DNA of 19,762 nt from Lysobacterales bacterium CG02_land_8_20_14_3_00_62_12 (GCA_002785585.1 PEUI01000163.1:1-19762); one strand, 5' to 3'. Shown: positions 1 through 8,712, counted from the stretch's first letter. Made by a program: numbers and translations. The notes: generated by a model from the sequence alone, not told the origin.

Positions 1-87
1 GAACCACTCGCCGGCGTCGTACCAGGCGCGCAGGCGATCACTCGGCAGGGAGCTTGGGGCGCTGGGCATGGCGCCAGCATAAGCCAT
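1..87 (-). CDS. Partial N-terminus of an unidentified protein, divergent from eno
   Basis: An open frame runs off the left edge of the window on the minus strand. It begins at ATG 87 (or the in-frame ATG at 69) and gives 29 residues that end in RLRAWYDAGEWF. That wording reads like a real protein start rather than antisense noise. The position, divergent from eno across a short intergenic stretch, also suits a gene start. No clear Shine-Dalgarno precedes either ATG. An aromatic-rich start of this kind would suit several enzyme families, including alpha/beta hydrolases, but 29 residues are too few to name one. The reading is tentative, and the rest of the gene lies outside the window. Confidence 0.35.
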   Translation of the reverse strand, partial: MAYAGAMPSAPSSLPSDRLRAWYDAGEWF

Positions 88-118
88 TGCTGACCCGCCG
101 ATCCGCTGAACTGGTGCT

Positions 119-146
119 TTGCCGCACGGCTGCGGGTTGCTACGCT
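119..146 (+). promoter_or_regulatory. Possible sigma-70 promoter of eno
   Basis: TTGCCG at 119-124 and TACGCT at 141-146 are separated by 16 bases. A TG pair one base ahead of the second box resembles an extended -10. This would place transcription start near 152, about 24 bases before the enolase ATG. Matches to consensus are partial, so this is a candidate read by eye only. Confidence 0.25.
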
Positions 147-175
147 AGGCGCCTGTCCGTTTTGAGTTGCCAAAA

Positions 176-1471
<1,296 letters not shown>

Positions 1472-1476
1472 CAATC

Positions 1477-1788
1477 ATGCGGAGCCCCCTACGCTGGATC
1501 GTGCTGGTGTTGGCGGTGCTGCTGTTGGCGCTGCAAACCAAATTGCACTGGGGCCAGGGCGGCGTCGCTGACGTGCAGCGCTTGCGGACGCGGGTGGCAA
1601 CCCAGACCCGCGACAACGCCGTTTTGCAGCAACGCAATGCGGCGTTGGCGGCGGAAATTGACGATCTGAAAACCGGCACCGACGCGATTGAAGAGCGCGC
1701 CCGCAGCGAACTCGGCATGATCAAGCCCGGCGAGATTTTCTATCAGGTGATCGATACCGAAGCCGTCAGCGAGGCCCACTTGCCATGA
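1477..1788 (+). CDS. ftsB: Cell division protein FtsB
   Basis: Small bitopic membrane protein of the divisome that forms the FtsQLB complex and helps activate septal peptidoglycan synthesis. At 103 residues it equals the length of the E. coli protein. It shows the expected plan: a short basic N-terminus, one transmembrane helix at about residues 7-20, a heptad-like coiled coil at about 29-65, and the conserved segment EIDDLKTG..AIEERARSELG followed by KPGEIFYQV. The start is ATG 1477, because the upstream part of the open frame overlaps eno and the membrane helix follows directly. It overlaps ispD by 4 bases (ATGA), which suggests translational coupling. The eno-ftsB-ispD order is common in gammaproteobacteria. 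Confidence 0.95.
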   Translation: MRSPLRWIVLVLAVLLLALQTKLHWGQGGVADVQRLRTRVATQTRDNAVLQQRNAALAAEIDDLKTGTDAIEERARSELGMIKPGEIFYQVIDTEAVSEAHLP

Positions 1789-2495
1789 TCTGGTGCGTGA
1801 TTCCAGCGGCGGGACGCGGTCTGCGGTTTGGCGCGCCGATGCCCAAGCAGTATGCGCCACTGGTCGGTGCGACGATGTTGTTGCGCACGCTGGATCGACT
1901 GGCGGCGCACCCGCGGGTGGCCGGTCTGATGGTGGCGCTGGCCGCCGACGATGCGCTCTGGCCGGGAATCGACTCGCTCGAAGGCAAGCCGGTGCGCACT
2001 TGCCTGGGCGGCGCGGAGCGCGCCGACTCGGTCCACAACGCGTTGCTGGCGTTGGCCAGCGATCAGCCGCCGCCGCACTGGGTGATGGTGCACGATGCCG
2101 CGCGGCCCTGCGTGCGCCACAGCGATATCGACGCGCTGATCGCGTTGGGCCAGCAGCACGCCGATGGTGCCATTCTGGCCGCTCCGGTGCGCGACAGCAT
2201 CAAGCGCGCCGATGCTGGCGCGATTGGCGCGCCCGCGGTGATTGCCGCCAGTGCTGATCGCAGTGCGTTGTGGCGCGCGTTGACGCCGCAACTATTTCGC
2301 TTCGACGACTTGCTGCGCGCACTCACTGCGGCGCTGGCCGATCCCGTGGCGCGGCCGCAGCTTACCGATGATGCCGCGGCGATCGAATATCGCGGTGGAC
2401 ACCCATTGCTGGTGCCGGGCGCCGATGACAACATCAAGGTCACTAGCTGGCACGATCTGGCTTTGGCCGAGTTCATCCTGACCTGTCCCGCATGA
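1785..2495 (+). CDS. ispD: 2-C-methyl-D-erythritol 4-phosphate cytidylyltransferase
   Basis: Third step of the MEP isoprenoid pathway: transfers CMP from CTP to 2-C-methyl-D-erythritol 4-phosphate, in the cytoplasm. The 236-residue protein is the same length as E. coli IspD. The N-terminal nucleotide-binding loop PAAGRGLRFGAPMPKQY is present with its glycines, arginine and lysine. Further on are VMVHDAARPCV (the conserved HDAARP block), LTDDAAAIEY and the substrate-binding NIKVT near the C-terminus. The start overlaps the ftsB stop in ATGA, and its own stop overlaps ispF in the same way. Placement directly before ispF, which acts two steps later in the same pathway, supports the call. Confidence 0.97.
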   Translation: MIWCVIPAAGRGLRFGAPMPKQYAPLVGATMLLRTLDRLAAHPRVAGLMVALAADDALWPGIDSLEGKPVRTCLGGAERADSVHNALLALASDQPPPHWVMVHDAARPCVRHSDIDALIALGQQHADGAILAAPVRDSIKRADAGAIGAPAVIAASADRSALWRALTPQLFRFDDLLRALTAALADPVARPQLTDDAAAIEYRGGHPLLVPGADDNIKVTSWHDLALAEFILTCPA

Positions 2496-3010
2496 ATATC
2501 CGCATTGGTCATGGCGTTGATGTGCATGCTTTCGGCGCGGGCGATCACCTGATGTTGGGTGGCCTGCGGGTTGCGCATGATCGCGGTGTCCTGGCGCATT
2601 CCGATGGCGATGTGCTGATCCACGCGCTCTGCGATGCCCTGCTCGGCGCGTTGGCGATGGGCGATATCGGCCAGTGGTTTCCGCCCAGCGACGAACGTTT
2701 CCGGAATGCCGATAGCAGCGAGTTTCTGCGTCGGGTGATGACGATGGTCGCAAGTCGTGGTTACCAATTGGGCAATGCCGATATCACCGTGATCGCCGAA
2801 TCTCCGAAGATTGGCCCGCACCGCGATGGCATTCGCCAGAGCTTGGCCGCCATCATCGGTTGCCATGTGGACCGAATCAGTGTCAAGGCCACGACCACCG
2901 AAAAATTGGGTTTTTGCGGACGTGGGGAAGGCATCGCGGTCGAGGCCGTGGTGCTGCTGCAAACGCTGGCGCCGCGCAGCGCTGCCACGACCGACTCCTG
3001 GCCGGCATGA
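2492..3010 (+). CDS. ispF: 2-C-methyl-D-erythritol 2,4-cyclodiphosphate synthase
   Basis: Cyclises CDP-methylerythritol phosphate to methylerythritol 2,4-cyclodiphosphate with loss of CMP; the enzyme is a metal-dependent homotrimer. The 172-residue protein begins RIGHGVDVHAF, which supplies the metal-binding Asp10 and His12. HSDGDVLIHALCDALLGA follows with the third metal histidine. The C-terminal part has the conserved VKATTTEKLGFCGRGEGIA block. The protein is about a dozen residues longer than E. coli IspF because of an Ala/Thr/Ser-rich tail, which is probably harmless. It overlaps ispD upstream and truD downstream by ATGA, so four consecutive genes look translationally coupled. The enzyme for the intervening step, IspE, is not in the window. 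Confidence 0.97.
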   Translation: MNIRIGHGVDVHAFGAGDHLMLGGLRVAHDRGVLAHSDGDVLIHALCDALLGALAMGDIGQWFPPSDERFRNADSSEFLRRVMTMVASRGYQLGNADITVIAESPKIGPHRDGIRQSLAAIIGCHVDRISVKATTTEKLGFCGRGEGIAVEAVVLLQTLAPRSAATTDSWPA

Positions 3011-4020
3011 TCGATCGGCTGCCTTACGCCTGGGGCGAGCCGCCGCTACGCGGCCGATTGCGCGTCGAGTTCGCTGATTTTACGGTCAACGAGCAACTCG
3101 GATTTGGCGCTACCGGCAGCGGCGAACATTGGCTTTTGTACATCGAAAAACGCGGCGCCAACACGCAATGGGCGGTGCAACGGTTGGCGAATTTTTCCGG
3201 CGTGGCGGCGCGCGACGTTGGCTACGCCGGACTCAAGGACCGCCACGCGCTCACCCGGCAGTATCTCTCGGTGCCGGTACGCAAGGGCGCACCGGTGGAC
3301 TGGCGGCAGTTTGCCGATCCGGAACTGCGGGTGCTCAGTGCCGAGCGCCATTCGCGCAAGTTGCAGCGCGGCGCGCTGCGCGGCAACGAGTTTGTGCTGA
3401 CGCTGCGCGATCTGCAGGGCGAGCGCGCTGCGGCCGAAGTCGTGCTGGCGCAAATCGCGGCGCACGGCGTGCCAAATTATTTTGGCGAGCAGCGCTTTGG
3501 TCGCGGCGGCCGCAATGTGGAAAAAGCGGTTGCCTTGTTTGCCGGTGCACGTTTCGCGCACCACGAGCGCTCGCTGTTGTTGAGCGCCGCCCGTTCGGAA
3601 ATATTCAATGCCGTGCTCTCGGCGCGGGTGCAGCGCGGCGATTGGAATCGGGCGCAGCCTGGCGATGTTTTTCAGCTCAATGGTCGTAGCGCGATCTTTG
3701 GCCCGGAGCCGATCACCGAACTGCTGCGCACACGCCTGCAGAGCGGAGAAATCCATGCCACCGGGCCGCTGTGGGGGCAGGGTGAATTGCGCTCCGGTGA
3801 GGGCGTGCGGATTCTGGAGTTGGCCATTGCCGAGCGCTATGCGGAGCTCACCACGGGCTTGGTAAAAGTCGGCATGGATCAAGACCGCCGCGCCTTGCGC
3901 GTGCTGCCGCAGGCGCTGGAGTGGGTTTGGTTGGATCCAGCCACGCTGCAAATTCGGTTTGCTTTGCCCGCCGGTGCCTATGCGACCGTAGTCTTGCGCG
4001 AGCTGTTGCAGACCGAGTAA
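3007..4020 (+). CDS. truD: tRNA pseudouridine(13) synthase TruD
   Basis: Converts uridine-13 of certain tRNAs (tRNA-Glu in E. coli) to pseudouridine. The 337-residue protein is slightly shorter than the E. coli enzyme (about 349). The N-terminal part has the family block FTVNEQLGF, and GYAGLKDRHALTRQ places the catalytic aspartate at residue 78 (E. coli Asp80). The NYFGEQRFGRGGRNVEKA block lies in the middle, where the TruD-specific insert domain begins. The start is ATG 3007, chosen for the 4-base overlap with ispF; the open frame upstream only mirrors ispF. It closes the eno-truD operon. In many relatives surE follows, but here the next gene is convergent and on the other strand, beyond a REP-like element. 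Confidence 0.95.
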   Translation: MIDRLPYAWGEPPLRGRLRVEFADFTVNEQLGFGATGSGEHWLLYIEKRGANTQWAVQRLANFSGVAARDVGYAGLKDRHALTRQYLSVPVRKGAPVDWRQFADPELRVLSAERHSRKLQRGALRGNEFVLTLRDLQGERAAAEVVLAQIAAHGVPNYFGEQRFGRGGRNVEKAVALFAGARFAHHERSLLLSAARSEIFNAVLSARVQRGDWNRAQPGDVFQLNGRSAIFGPEPITELLRTRLQSGEIHATGPLWGQGELRSGEGVRILELAIAERYAELTTGLVKVGMDQDRRALRVLPQALEWVWLDPATLQIRFALPAGAYATVVLRELLQTE

Positions 4021-4036
4021 CGCCGACACAAGTTTT

Positions 4037-4083
4037 TGTGGGAGCGTCGCTGGCGTCGCGATGGCACCATCGAGCCGATCGGC
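4037..4083. repeat. REP-like palindromic extragenic element between convergent genes
   Basis: The 73-base gap between truD and the convergent ABC gene starts with TGTGGGAGCG, the typical head of the REP elements of Pseudomonas and Xanthomonas-type genomes. An imperfect hairpin (CGTCGC, then GCGTCG) follows it. Next come two perfect palindromes: CGATGG-CA-CCATCG at 4059-4072 and GCCGATCGGC at 4074-4083. A second, inverted head of the usual pair looks degenerate. The stack of hairpins could also end or stabilise transcripts from both sides. No REP-associated transposase gene is in the window. Confidence 0.6.
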
Positions 4084-4093
4084 GACTGCTTGC

Positions 4094-5872
4094 TCAAGCG
4101 ACAAATTGCAGGCGTGCCAGTTCCGCGTACAGCCCGCCGGCTGCGACCAGTTGCTCGTGGCTGCCGATGGCCTGGATACGGCCATGGTCCATCACCACGA
4201 TGCGATCGACCTTTTGCACGGTGGCCAGTCGGTGCGCAATCACGATGGTGGTGCGCTGTTGCATGACCCGTTCCAGCGCTTTTTGAATGGCGGCCTCGTT
4301 GTGCGCATCCAGCGCCGATGTGGCTTCATCCAGCAACAGGATGGGCGCGTCGCGCAACAAGGCACGCGCGATGGCGATGCGCTGTTGCTGGCCGCCGGAA
4401 AGGCGCACGCCGTGCTCGCCGAGATCGGTGTGGTAGGCGTCCGGCTGGCGTTCGATGAAATCGTGCGCTTCGGCGGCACGCGCGGCGGCAATGACCTCGG
4501 CGTCGCTGGCGCCGGTGCGACCGATGCGAATGTTTTCCATGGCGTCGGTGCCGAAAATCGCGCTGTCCTGCGGTACCAGCGCGATGGCGCGGCGGAGTTC
4601 TTCGAGCGTGATCTGGGCAATATCGGTGCCATCCATGCGGATGTGGCCATGCTGCGGTTCGTAAAAACGCAACAGCAGTTGAAACACGGTGCTTTTGCCA
4701 GCACCACTGGGACCGACCAAGGCGACCGTCTCACCGGGCTCGATCACCAGCGAAAATCCCACCAGCGCGGCTTGATCGGGGCGCGTTGGATAGTGAAAAT
4801 CTACCTGATCGAATACCACCTGGCCGCGCAGCGGCCGCGGCAAGGTCAGCGGCTGTGGCGGATCGCCAATGCTCGGTTGCAGCGCCAGCAGTTCGTTGAT
4901 GCGATCCATCGCGCCCGAGGCCCGCAGCACGTCGCCCCAAACATCGGTGAGGGTGCCGACGGCACCGGCGGCGGTGACCGCGTAGAGCACGAACTGGCTT
5001 AGCTCGCCGGTGGTCATGGTCTGGTTGATGACGTCCTTGGCGCCGACCCAGAGCACGCCGGTGATGGCGCCAAAAATGCAAAAGATCACCAGCAAGGTCA
5101 AGATCGCGCGGGCACCGATGCGTTGTCGCGCGGTACGCAAGTTGCGGGCGATCGCCTGATCGAAGCGACGCACTTCCTCGTGCTCGCGGGTATTGGCCTG
5201 CAAAGTCTGGATGGCGTTGAGCGATTCGGCCGCCTGCGCGCTGGCATCGGCCAGACGATCCTGGGATTCACGCGAGAGTTTGCGCACGCGCTGGCCAAAC
5301 AACACCATCGGCATGATCGTCAGTGGGATCACCAGGGCGGCGATACTCGCCAGTTTGGGGCTGGTCAAAAACAACATTGCGGCGGCACCGATGAACATCA
5401 CCGCGTTGCGCAGTGCCATCGACGCCGACGAGCCGACTACGACCTGGATCAGTTCGGCGTCGGCGGTGAGCCGGGACAGCAGCGCGCCGGTACGACTGCG
5501 TTCAAAAAACGCAGCGTCGAGCGACAGCAAATGCGTGTACAACGCCCGCCGCAAATCGGCGACTACCGATTCGCCGAGCAACGTGGCGCAATAGAAGCGA
5601 AAGGCGGTGGCAAATGACAACACCGTCGCAACGCCGAACAGGGCCAGAAAATAGCCATTGATGGCATTGGCTTCGACGGCCGAGAAGCCGTGGTCGATCA
5701 TCTCGCGGATCGCCAGCGGCAAGGTGAGCGTGGCGGCCGATGACAACAGCAGAAACAGCAGCCAGCCAACTACCAACTTCCAGTAGGGTCGGATGAAAGG
5801 CAGCACGTGGCGCAGGGGCAAAGCGCTGCGGGGGCTGGTTGCTGGGCTGGATTCTGGTGTGGGATCGGACAT
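4094..5872 (-). CDS. MsbA-related ABC exporter, fused permease and ATP-binding protein
   Basis: A half-transporter of 592 residues expected to work as a homodimer in the inner membrane. The N-terminal membrane domain (about residues 24-310) has six hydrophobic spans and the segment ATLTLPLAIREMIDHGF. The ATPase domain has Walker A GPSGAGKST at about 387-395, signature LSGGQQQR at about 491, Walker B ILLLDE at about 511-516, and H-loop IAHRL. The wording, including ALVPQDSAIFGTDAMENIRIGR and the ending LYAELARLQF, matches the MsbA-related branch (TIGR02204 type) rather than lipid A flippase MsbA itself, so the substrate is unknown. The start is ATG 5872, directly before MSDPTPESS. An upstream extension to 6025 is open but does not read like coding sequence. 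No strong ribosome-binding site is visible. Confidence 0.9.
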   Translation of the reverse strand: MSDPTPESSPATSPRSALPLRHVLPFIRPYWKLVVGWLLFLLLSSAATLTLPLAIREMIDHGFSAVEANAINGYFLALFGVATVLSFATAFRFYCATLLGESVVADLRRALYTHLLSLDAAFFERSRTGALLSRLTADAELIQVVVGSSASMALRNAVMFIGAAAMLFLTSPKLASIAALVIPLTIMPMVLFGQRVRKLSRESQDRLADASAQAAESLNAIQTLQANTREHEEVRRFDQAIARNLRTARQRIGARAILTLLVIFCIFGAITGVLWVGAKDVINQTMTTGELSQFVLYAVTAAGAVGTLTDVWGDVLRASGAMDRINELLALQPSIGDPPQPLTLPRPLRGQVVFDQVDFHYPTRPDQAALVGFSLVIEPGETVALVGPSGAGKSTVFQLLLRFYEPQHGHIRMDGTDIAQITLEELRRAIALVPQDSAIFGTDAMENIRIGRTGASDAEVIAAARAAEAHDFIERQPDAYHTDLGEHGVRLSGGQQQRIAIARALLRDAPILLLDEATSALDAHNEAAIQKALERVMQQRTTIVIAHRLATVQKVDRIVVMDHGRIQAIGSHEQLVAAGGLYAELARLQFVA

Positions 5873-6094
5873 GGAAACAAGGCTGGGCAGAGAGTGGATG
5901 CGTGCAAGGGTGTCGCGCCAGCGGACACCGACGGCGGGCGCTGCGATGTTTGTGGTGTCTACAGGGTTTGAGCCCGCGCAGCCGACTAGTTGTGCTGCGT
6001 CTGTCAGCGCGTGATTGTCGCACAAAGGCGGCGGCCCAAGAAACGCACAGCCCGGTAACTAACGCGGCGTGCGCGGCCGCCAATTAGCCGTAGC
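5873..6094. other. Non-coding stretch upstream of the ABC exporter gene
   Basis: Together with the two repeats that follow, this makes a 371-base gap between the anti-sigma and ABC genes. It should hold the ABC gene promoter, but I see no convincing -35/-10 pair. A segment near 5967 (GGGTTTGAGCCC) faintly recalls a tRNA T-arm, but no cloverleaf can be built around it. Confidence 0.4.
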
Positions 6095-6132
6095 CGTAGG
6101 TCGGCTCAAGCCGCGCAGCGGCGGAGCCGACA
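6095..6132 (+). repeat. Palindromic extragenic repeat, copy 1 of an inverted pair
   Basis: A 38-base element that begins CGTAGGTCGG and ends CCGACA. GTCGGCT (6100-6106) pairs with AGCCGAC (6125-6131), and a nested CCGC/GCGG stem sits inside, so the whole element folds as a hairpin. Copy 2, in the opposite orientation, begins 30 bases further on and shares both ends. Short elements with CGTAGGTCGG-like heads are scattered in many gammaproteobacterial genomes; that is general knowledge and was not checked here. Confidence 0.65.
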
Positions 6133-6162
6133 ATCCCCACACCACGGCAATCTTCCACCCTT

Positions 6163-6226
6163 TGTCGGATGACCAGCTCCGCTGTTGAAGAGCGCTTCGC
6201 GCCTGCGGCGCTTGATCCGACCTACG
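6163..6226 (-). repeat. Palindromic extragenic repeat, copy 2 of an inverted pair
   Basis: A 64-base element in the opposite orientation to copy 1. Read on the minus strand it begins CGTAGGTCGGATCAAG and ends ATCCGACA, so its ends match copy 1. Its interior is longer and carries its own AGCGC/GCGCT stem at 6191-6212. The outer stem is GTCGGAT (6164-6170) with ATCCGAC (6215-6221). It ends 17 bases short of the anti-sigma stop codon and could serve as that operon's transcript end, although no T-run follows the hairpin. Confidence 0.65.
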
Positions 6227-6243
6227 ACTTCCTTGGCCACCGA

Positions 6244-7140
6244 TTAGCGTTGATAGCGAGCGATATCTGTCGGCAGGATCAGCTCGGGGTAGGCGATTTG
6301 CAAGGCGCGGATTTCTTTGCGCGCCTGGTGCAGACGGCGCTGGCGGATGAGCACACGAATTCTCCCGATCCATTCGCTCGCGCTCAGCTTCTGAGCCGAC
6401 TCAGTATCAGCCTTCTCGCCATTGCTTGCGCCGAGTTCGCGCCCGACACCACTGGCTTCGGTTTTGCCGAGCTTTCCGGCGGGCAACGGCGCCGCCGACT
6501 GCACCGAGTTGGTCACAGCCGGAAAAGCAGTGACCGGACTAGCGGCTGGGCCGGTTGCCAGATCGTCTTCTTCCGCAGCAAGCGGCGCCGCCGGCACGCG
6601 TTGCTCGGGTAGCTGGCCGATGCCGGCGTGGTCGGATTGGGTGTGCGGTTCGAACTCGATGCCGCGATCCTTGGCCGGGCTTTGGACGATGGATTCGAGT
6701 GAATCGGGCGCTGGCTTGGGCGCGGCGGCGGGAGCAGATCGTGGGGCGTCTACACGTTTGGGCAACTCGGCGGCGGGCACCGGCAGCACGGTGGTTTCAA
6801 CCGCGCGCTGGCGTTCGCTCGGCGGGTTGAGTTCGACTTCGAGGACTTGATAGCGTTCGGCACGGGGCGCGGCGGAAGGTTCGACGGTATTGGCCAGATG
6901 CACGCGCCAACCGATACCGGCGGCGGCGACCAGCGAAGCGGCGCTGGCCATCGGCACTAGCCACGGCCGCCGCCGCAGCGGCGGCCGCTGCACGGCCAGG
7001 GCGGCTTGCTTGAGGATGGCGGTGTCCAGATGGGCGCCGGGTTCGGCGGCGGGCAGGGCGCGATAGCGCTCGATCAGCGCCGCGTGCTGGAGTTGCAACG
7101 CTTCGATCTCAAGGTCGGGGTCGGCACGATGCGAAGTCAC
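6244..7140 (-). CDS. Probable membrane anti-sigma factor of the adjacent ECF sigma
   Basis: A 298-residue single-pass membrane protein. A cytoplasmic N-terminal segment of about 57 residues contains ERYRALPAAEPGAHLDTAIL. A basic PPLRRRPW and one transmembrane helix (about 61-79) follow. Next is a long Pro/Ala-rich, probably disordered linker, and then a small C-terminal helical domain (about 251-292) with WIGRIRVLIRQRRLHQARKE and YPELILP. I recognise this plan from Xanthomonas-group proteins encoded beside ECF sigma factors. It lacks the HxxxCxxC zinc motif of classical anti-sigma domains. The start overlaps the sigma stop codon by 4 bases, so the two are almost certainly co-translated. The anti-sigma role is inferred from that pairing and the topology; the inducing signal is unknown. 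Confidence 0.7.
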   Translation of the reverse strand: MTSHRADPDLEIEALQLQHAALIERYRALPAAEPGAHLDTAILKQAALAVQRPPLRRRPWLVPMASAASLVAAAGIGWRVHLANTVEPSAAPRAERYQVLEVELNPPSERQRAVETTVLPVPAAELPKRVDAPRSAPAAAPKPAPDSLESIVQSPAKDRGIEFEPHTQSDHAGIGQLPEQRVPAAPLAAEEDDLATGPAASPVTAFPAVTNSVQSAAPLPAGKLGKTEASGVGRELGASNGEKADTESAQKLSASEWIGRIRVLIRQRRLHQARKEIRALQIAYPELILPTDIARYQR

Positions 7141-7751
7141 AGCGCCAGCCTCAGTCGTAGTTTTTCCAAGGCGTAGCGCAATCGTGATTTGGCGGTCTCG
7201 CGACCGACGCCGGTGACTTCGGCGATGGCTTCGATGTCCAGGCCATTCTCGACGCGCAACAGAAAAGCACTGCGTTGGTCGTCGGGTAATTCGGCCAGCG
7301 CCTGTTGCAGTCGGCGCGCTTGCTCGAACTCGGTGAGCACCTGATCCGGTCGATCTTCGGCGGCGTCGGCGGCAAACTGCAGCGCCAACTCGGCGGATTC
7401 GCCATTCACTTCTGGACGTTGCCGACGATAGCCATCGATCAGCAGGTGTTGGGCGATCTGCAACAGCCAGGTGGTGAACTTGGCGTCTACCCGATAGCGC
7501 GTGCGGGCGGCGATGACGCGCGTCCAGGTATCCTGAAACAGCTCATCGGCGAGATCGCGCCGCGCCACACTACGCAGCAAAAAACGATACAGCGTGCCGC
7601 GATGGCGCGCGTACAGGGCCTCGAAGGCGCGGGTCTCGCCATGCGCGTAGGCCAGCATCAGTTCCTCGTCCGGGCGATCAAGCATAGGCCGCGAGGGTAA
7701 CCCATGCCCGGCACGCGGCATAGCCGGAGCGTTGGCGTCCAGATAAGTCAT
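7137..7751 (-). CDS. ECF-type RNA polymerase sigma factor (sigma-70 family)
   Basis: About 204 residues, the usual size of an extracytoplasmic-function sigma factor. Region 2 is seen in AFEALYARHRGTLYRFLLR, DLADELFQDTWTRV and FTTWLLQIAQHLLIDGYRR. Region 4 is the C-terminal helix-turn-helix with LPDDQRSAFLLR, LDIEAIAEVTGVG and ETAKSRLRYALEKL. No region 3 lies between them, as expected for ECF proteins. The start is uncertain: ATGs at 7769, 7751 and 7685 are all in frame, and 7751 is a compromise with a weak GGTGA in front. The ATG at 7769 has GGTGAG just upstream and is a real alternative; conserved sequence begins near the 7685 ATG. A frame extending to 7856 is Arg-rich and looks non-coding. 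The anti-sigma gene overlaps its stop. Confidence 0.88.
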   Translation of the reverse strand: MTYLDANAPAMPRAGHGLPSRPMLDRPDEELMLAYAHGETRAFEALYARHRGTLYRFLLRSVARRDLADELFQDTWTRVIAARTRYRVDAKFTTWLLQIAQHLLIDGYRRQRPEVNGESAELALQFAADAAEDRPDQVLTEFEQARRLQQALAELPDDQRSAFLLRVENGLDIEAIAEVTGVGRETAKSRLRYALEKLRLRLAL

Positions 7752-7779
7752 GTCACCGACAACTGCCATCGCCTCACCG

Positions 7780-7796
7780 TTTGCGGCCCGCGCAAA
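7780..7796. promoter_or_regulatory. Perfect inverted repeat just upstream of the sigma gene start
   Basis: TTTGCG, five bases, then CGCAAA. On the minus strand it lies 10 bases before the 7769 ATG and 28 before the 7751 ATG. It could be an operator half-site pair, or a leader hairpin that affects ribosome access. This is symmetry seen by eye only; no known regulator motif is claimed. Confidence 0.25.
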
Positions 7797-7884
7797 GAAA
7801 CGCAGCCGCCGCGGCTTGGGGTTAGCGTGTCGCCGCTCAAGGCGGTGCGTTGGCAAATGCGGGGCTCGCCATTCGGCATCGGGA

Positions 7885-8706
7885 TCAATCCGCCGACGCG
7901 CCGAGCTTGATAATGCCAGCGCGCCATTCGCGTAGCCGGGCTTTGACCAGCGCGGCGTTTTCCGGTCCCAGGCGCAACAGCAACTTGTGGCCGACCGATA
8001 GCGATTCCAGCGCCGGATCGTCGAATTGCCAGTGATGCTGCGGATGCACCAGCACGATCGGCGCTGGCGGCGTCGGTGCCGTCAGCAAATGATCGATCAC
8101 CGCCACCAGCCGATCATTGAAGTGACCGTCGGGATAACCGAGTTCCCGATAGGCGCGCTGAAAATGCGGATACCAGCGCTGATACTGCTGGATCAAGGCT
8201 TTGCTATCGACGCTATCCAGGTGCTGCAAATACGCCGCATAACGCTGGCTGTTGCTGGCGGCGAGCACGGTTTGATCGGCCACCACGCTGACTTGCAGCA
8301 TGCCCGGTACCGACTTCACCGGCAAAATATCGCTGGTCAGCTTGCTTCGGGGTAGGGCATCCACCGTCGCCACGATGCGGGCAATCAAATAGTCGGGCTT
8401 GAACAGGGTCAGCAGATTTTCGTTGCCAAGCAGTTCGGCGAGTGTGGCCAATGCGTCGGCGTCGCTCTGATCGTAATCGGGCAGTGCGAGTTCGACGCCC
8501 GGCGCGTCGTCCTGGCTCGGCGCCGACACCGGATAACTTGGCGGCGGGGCGGTGGCGACCAATCCGGTCGGCGCTGCGGTTGGCAATGCCGGCAGTTGTG
8601 CCGCCTTTTTCTGATAGCCAGTGAACACGCCGTAGCCGACGCCAGCCACGGCAACGATCAGCGCCAGCGCCCACCAAAGGCGTGGCCGGTTAGCGGAAGT
8701 CTGCAT
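7885..8706 (-). CDS. DUF3014 family membrane-anchored protein, function unknown
   Basis: A 273-residue protein with a short basic N-terminus, one transmembrane helix (about residues 11-30) and a Pro/Ala-rich linker, followed by a conserved soluble domain. The domain has the hallmarks of DUF3014: IARIVATVDALPRSKL, SQRYAAYL, YPHFQRAYRELGYPDG, FNDRLVAVIDHLL and the C-terminal LSVGHKLLLRLGPENA. The domain probably lies in the periplasm. The family is widespread in proteobacteria but has no assigned role that I know of. The start is well fixed by AAGGAG six bases upstream. The gene follows murB on the same strand after 77 bases, so it may be part of a pyrD-murB-DUF3014 unit, although the gap is large enough for its own promoter. 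Confidence 0.88.
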   Translation of the reverse strand: MQTSANRPRLWWALALIVAVAGVGYGVFTGYQKKAAQLPALPTAAPTGLVATAPPPSYPVSAPSQDDAPGVELALPDYDQSDADALATLAELLGNENLLTLFKPDYLIARIVATVDALPRSKLTSDILPVKSVPGMLQVSVVADQTVLAASNSQRYAAYLQHLDSVDSKALIQQYQRWYPHFQRAYRELGYPDGHFNDRLVAVIDHLLTAPTPPAPIVLVHPQHHWQFDDPALESLSVGHKLLLRLGPENAALVKARLREWRAGIIKLGASAD

Positions 8707-8712
8707 GTTGTA

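Noticed and set aside
4061..5002. A 313-codon forward open frame opposite the ABC exporter
   Set aside because: Shadow of the ATPase domain, whose motifs are all intact on the minus strand.
5940..6010. A tRNA-like segment (GGGTTTGAGCCC) and a possible N-terminal extension of the ABC protein
   Set aside because: No acceptor or anticodon stems can be built around the segment. The extension has no conserved features, and the family begins near the ATG at 5872.
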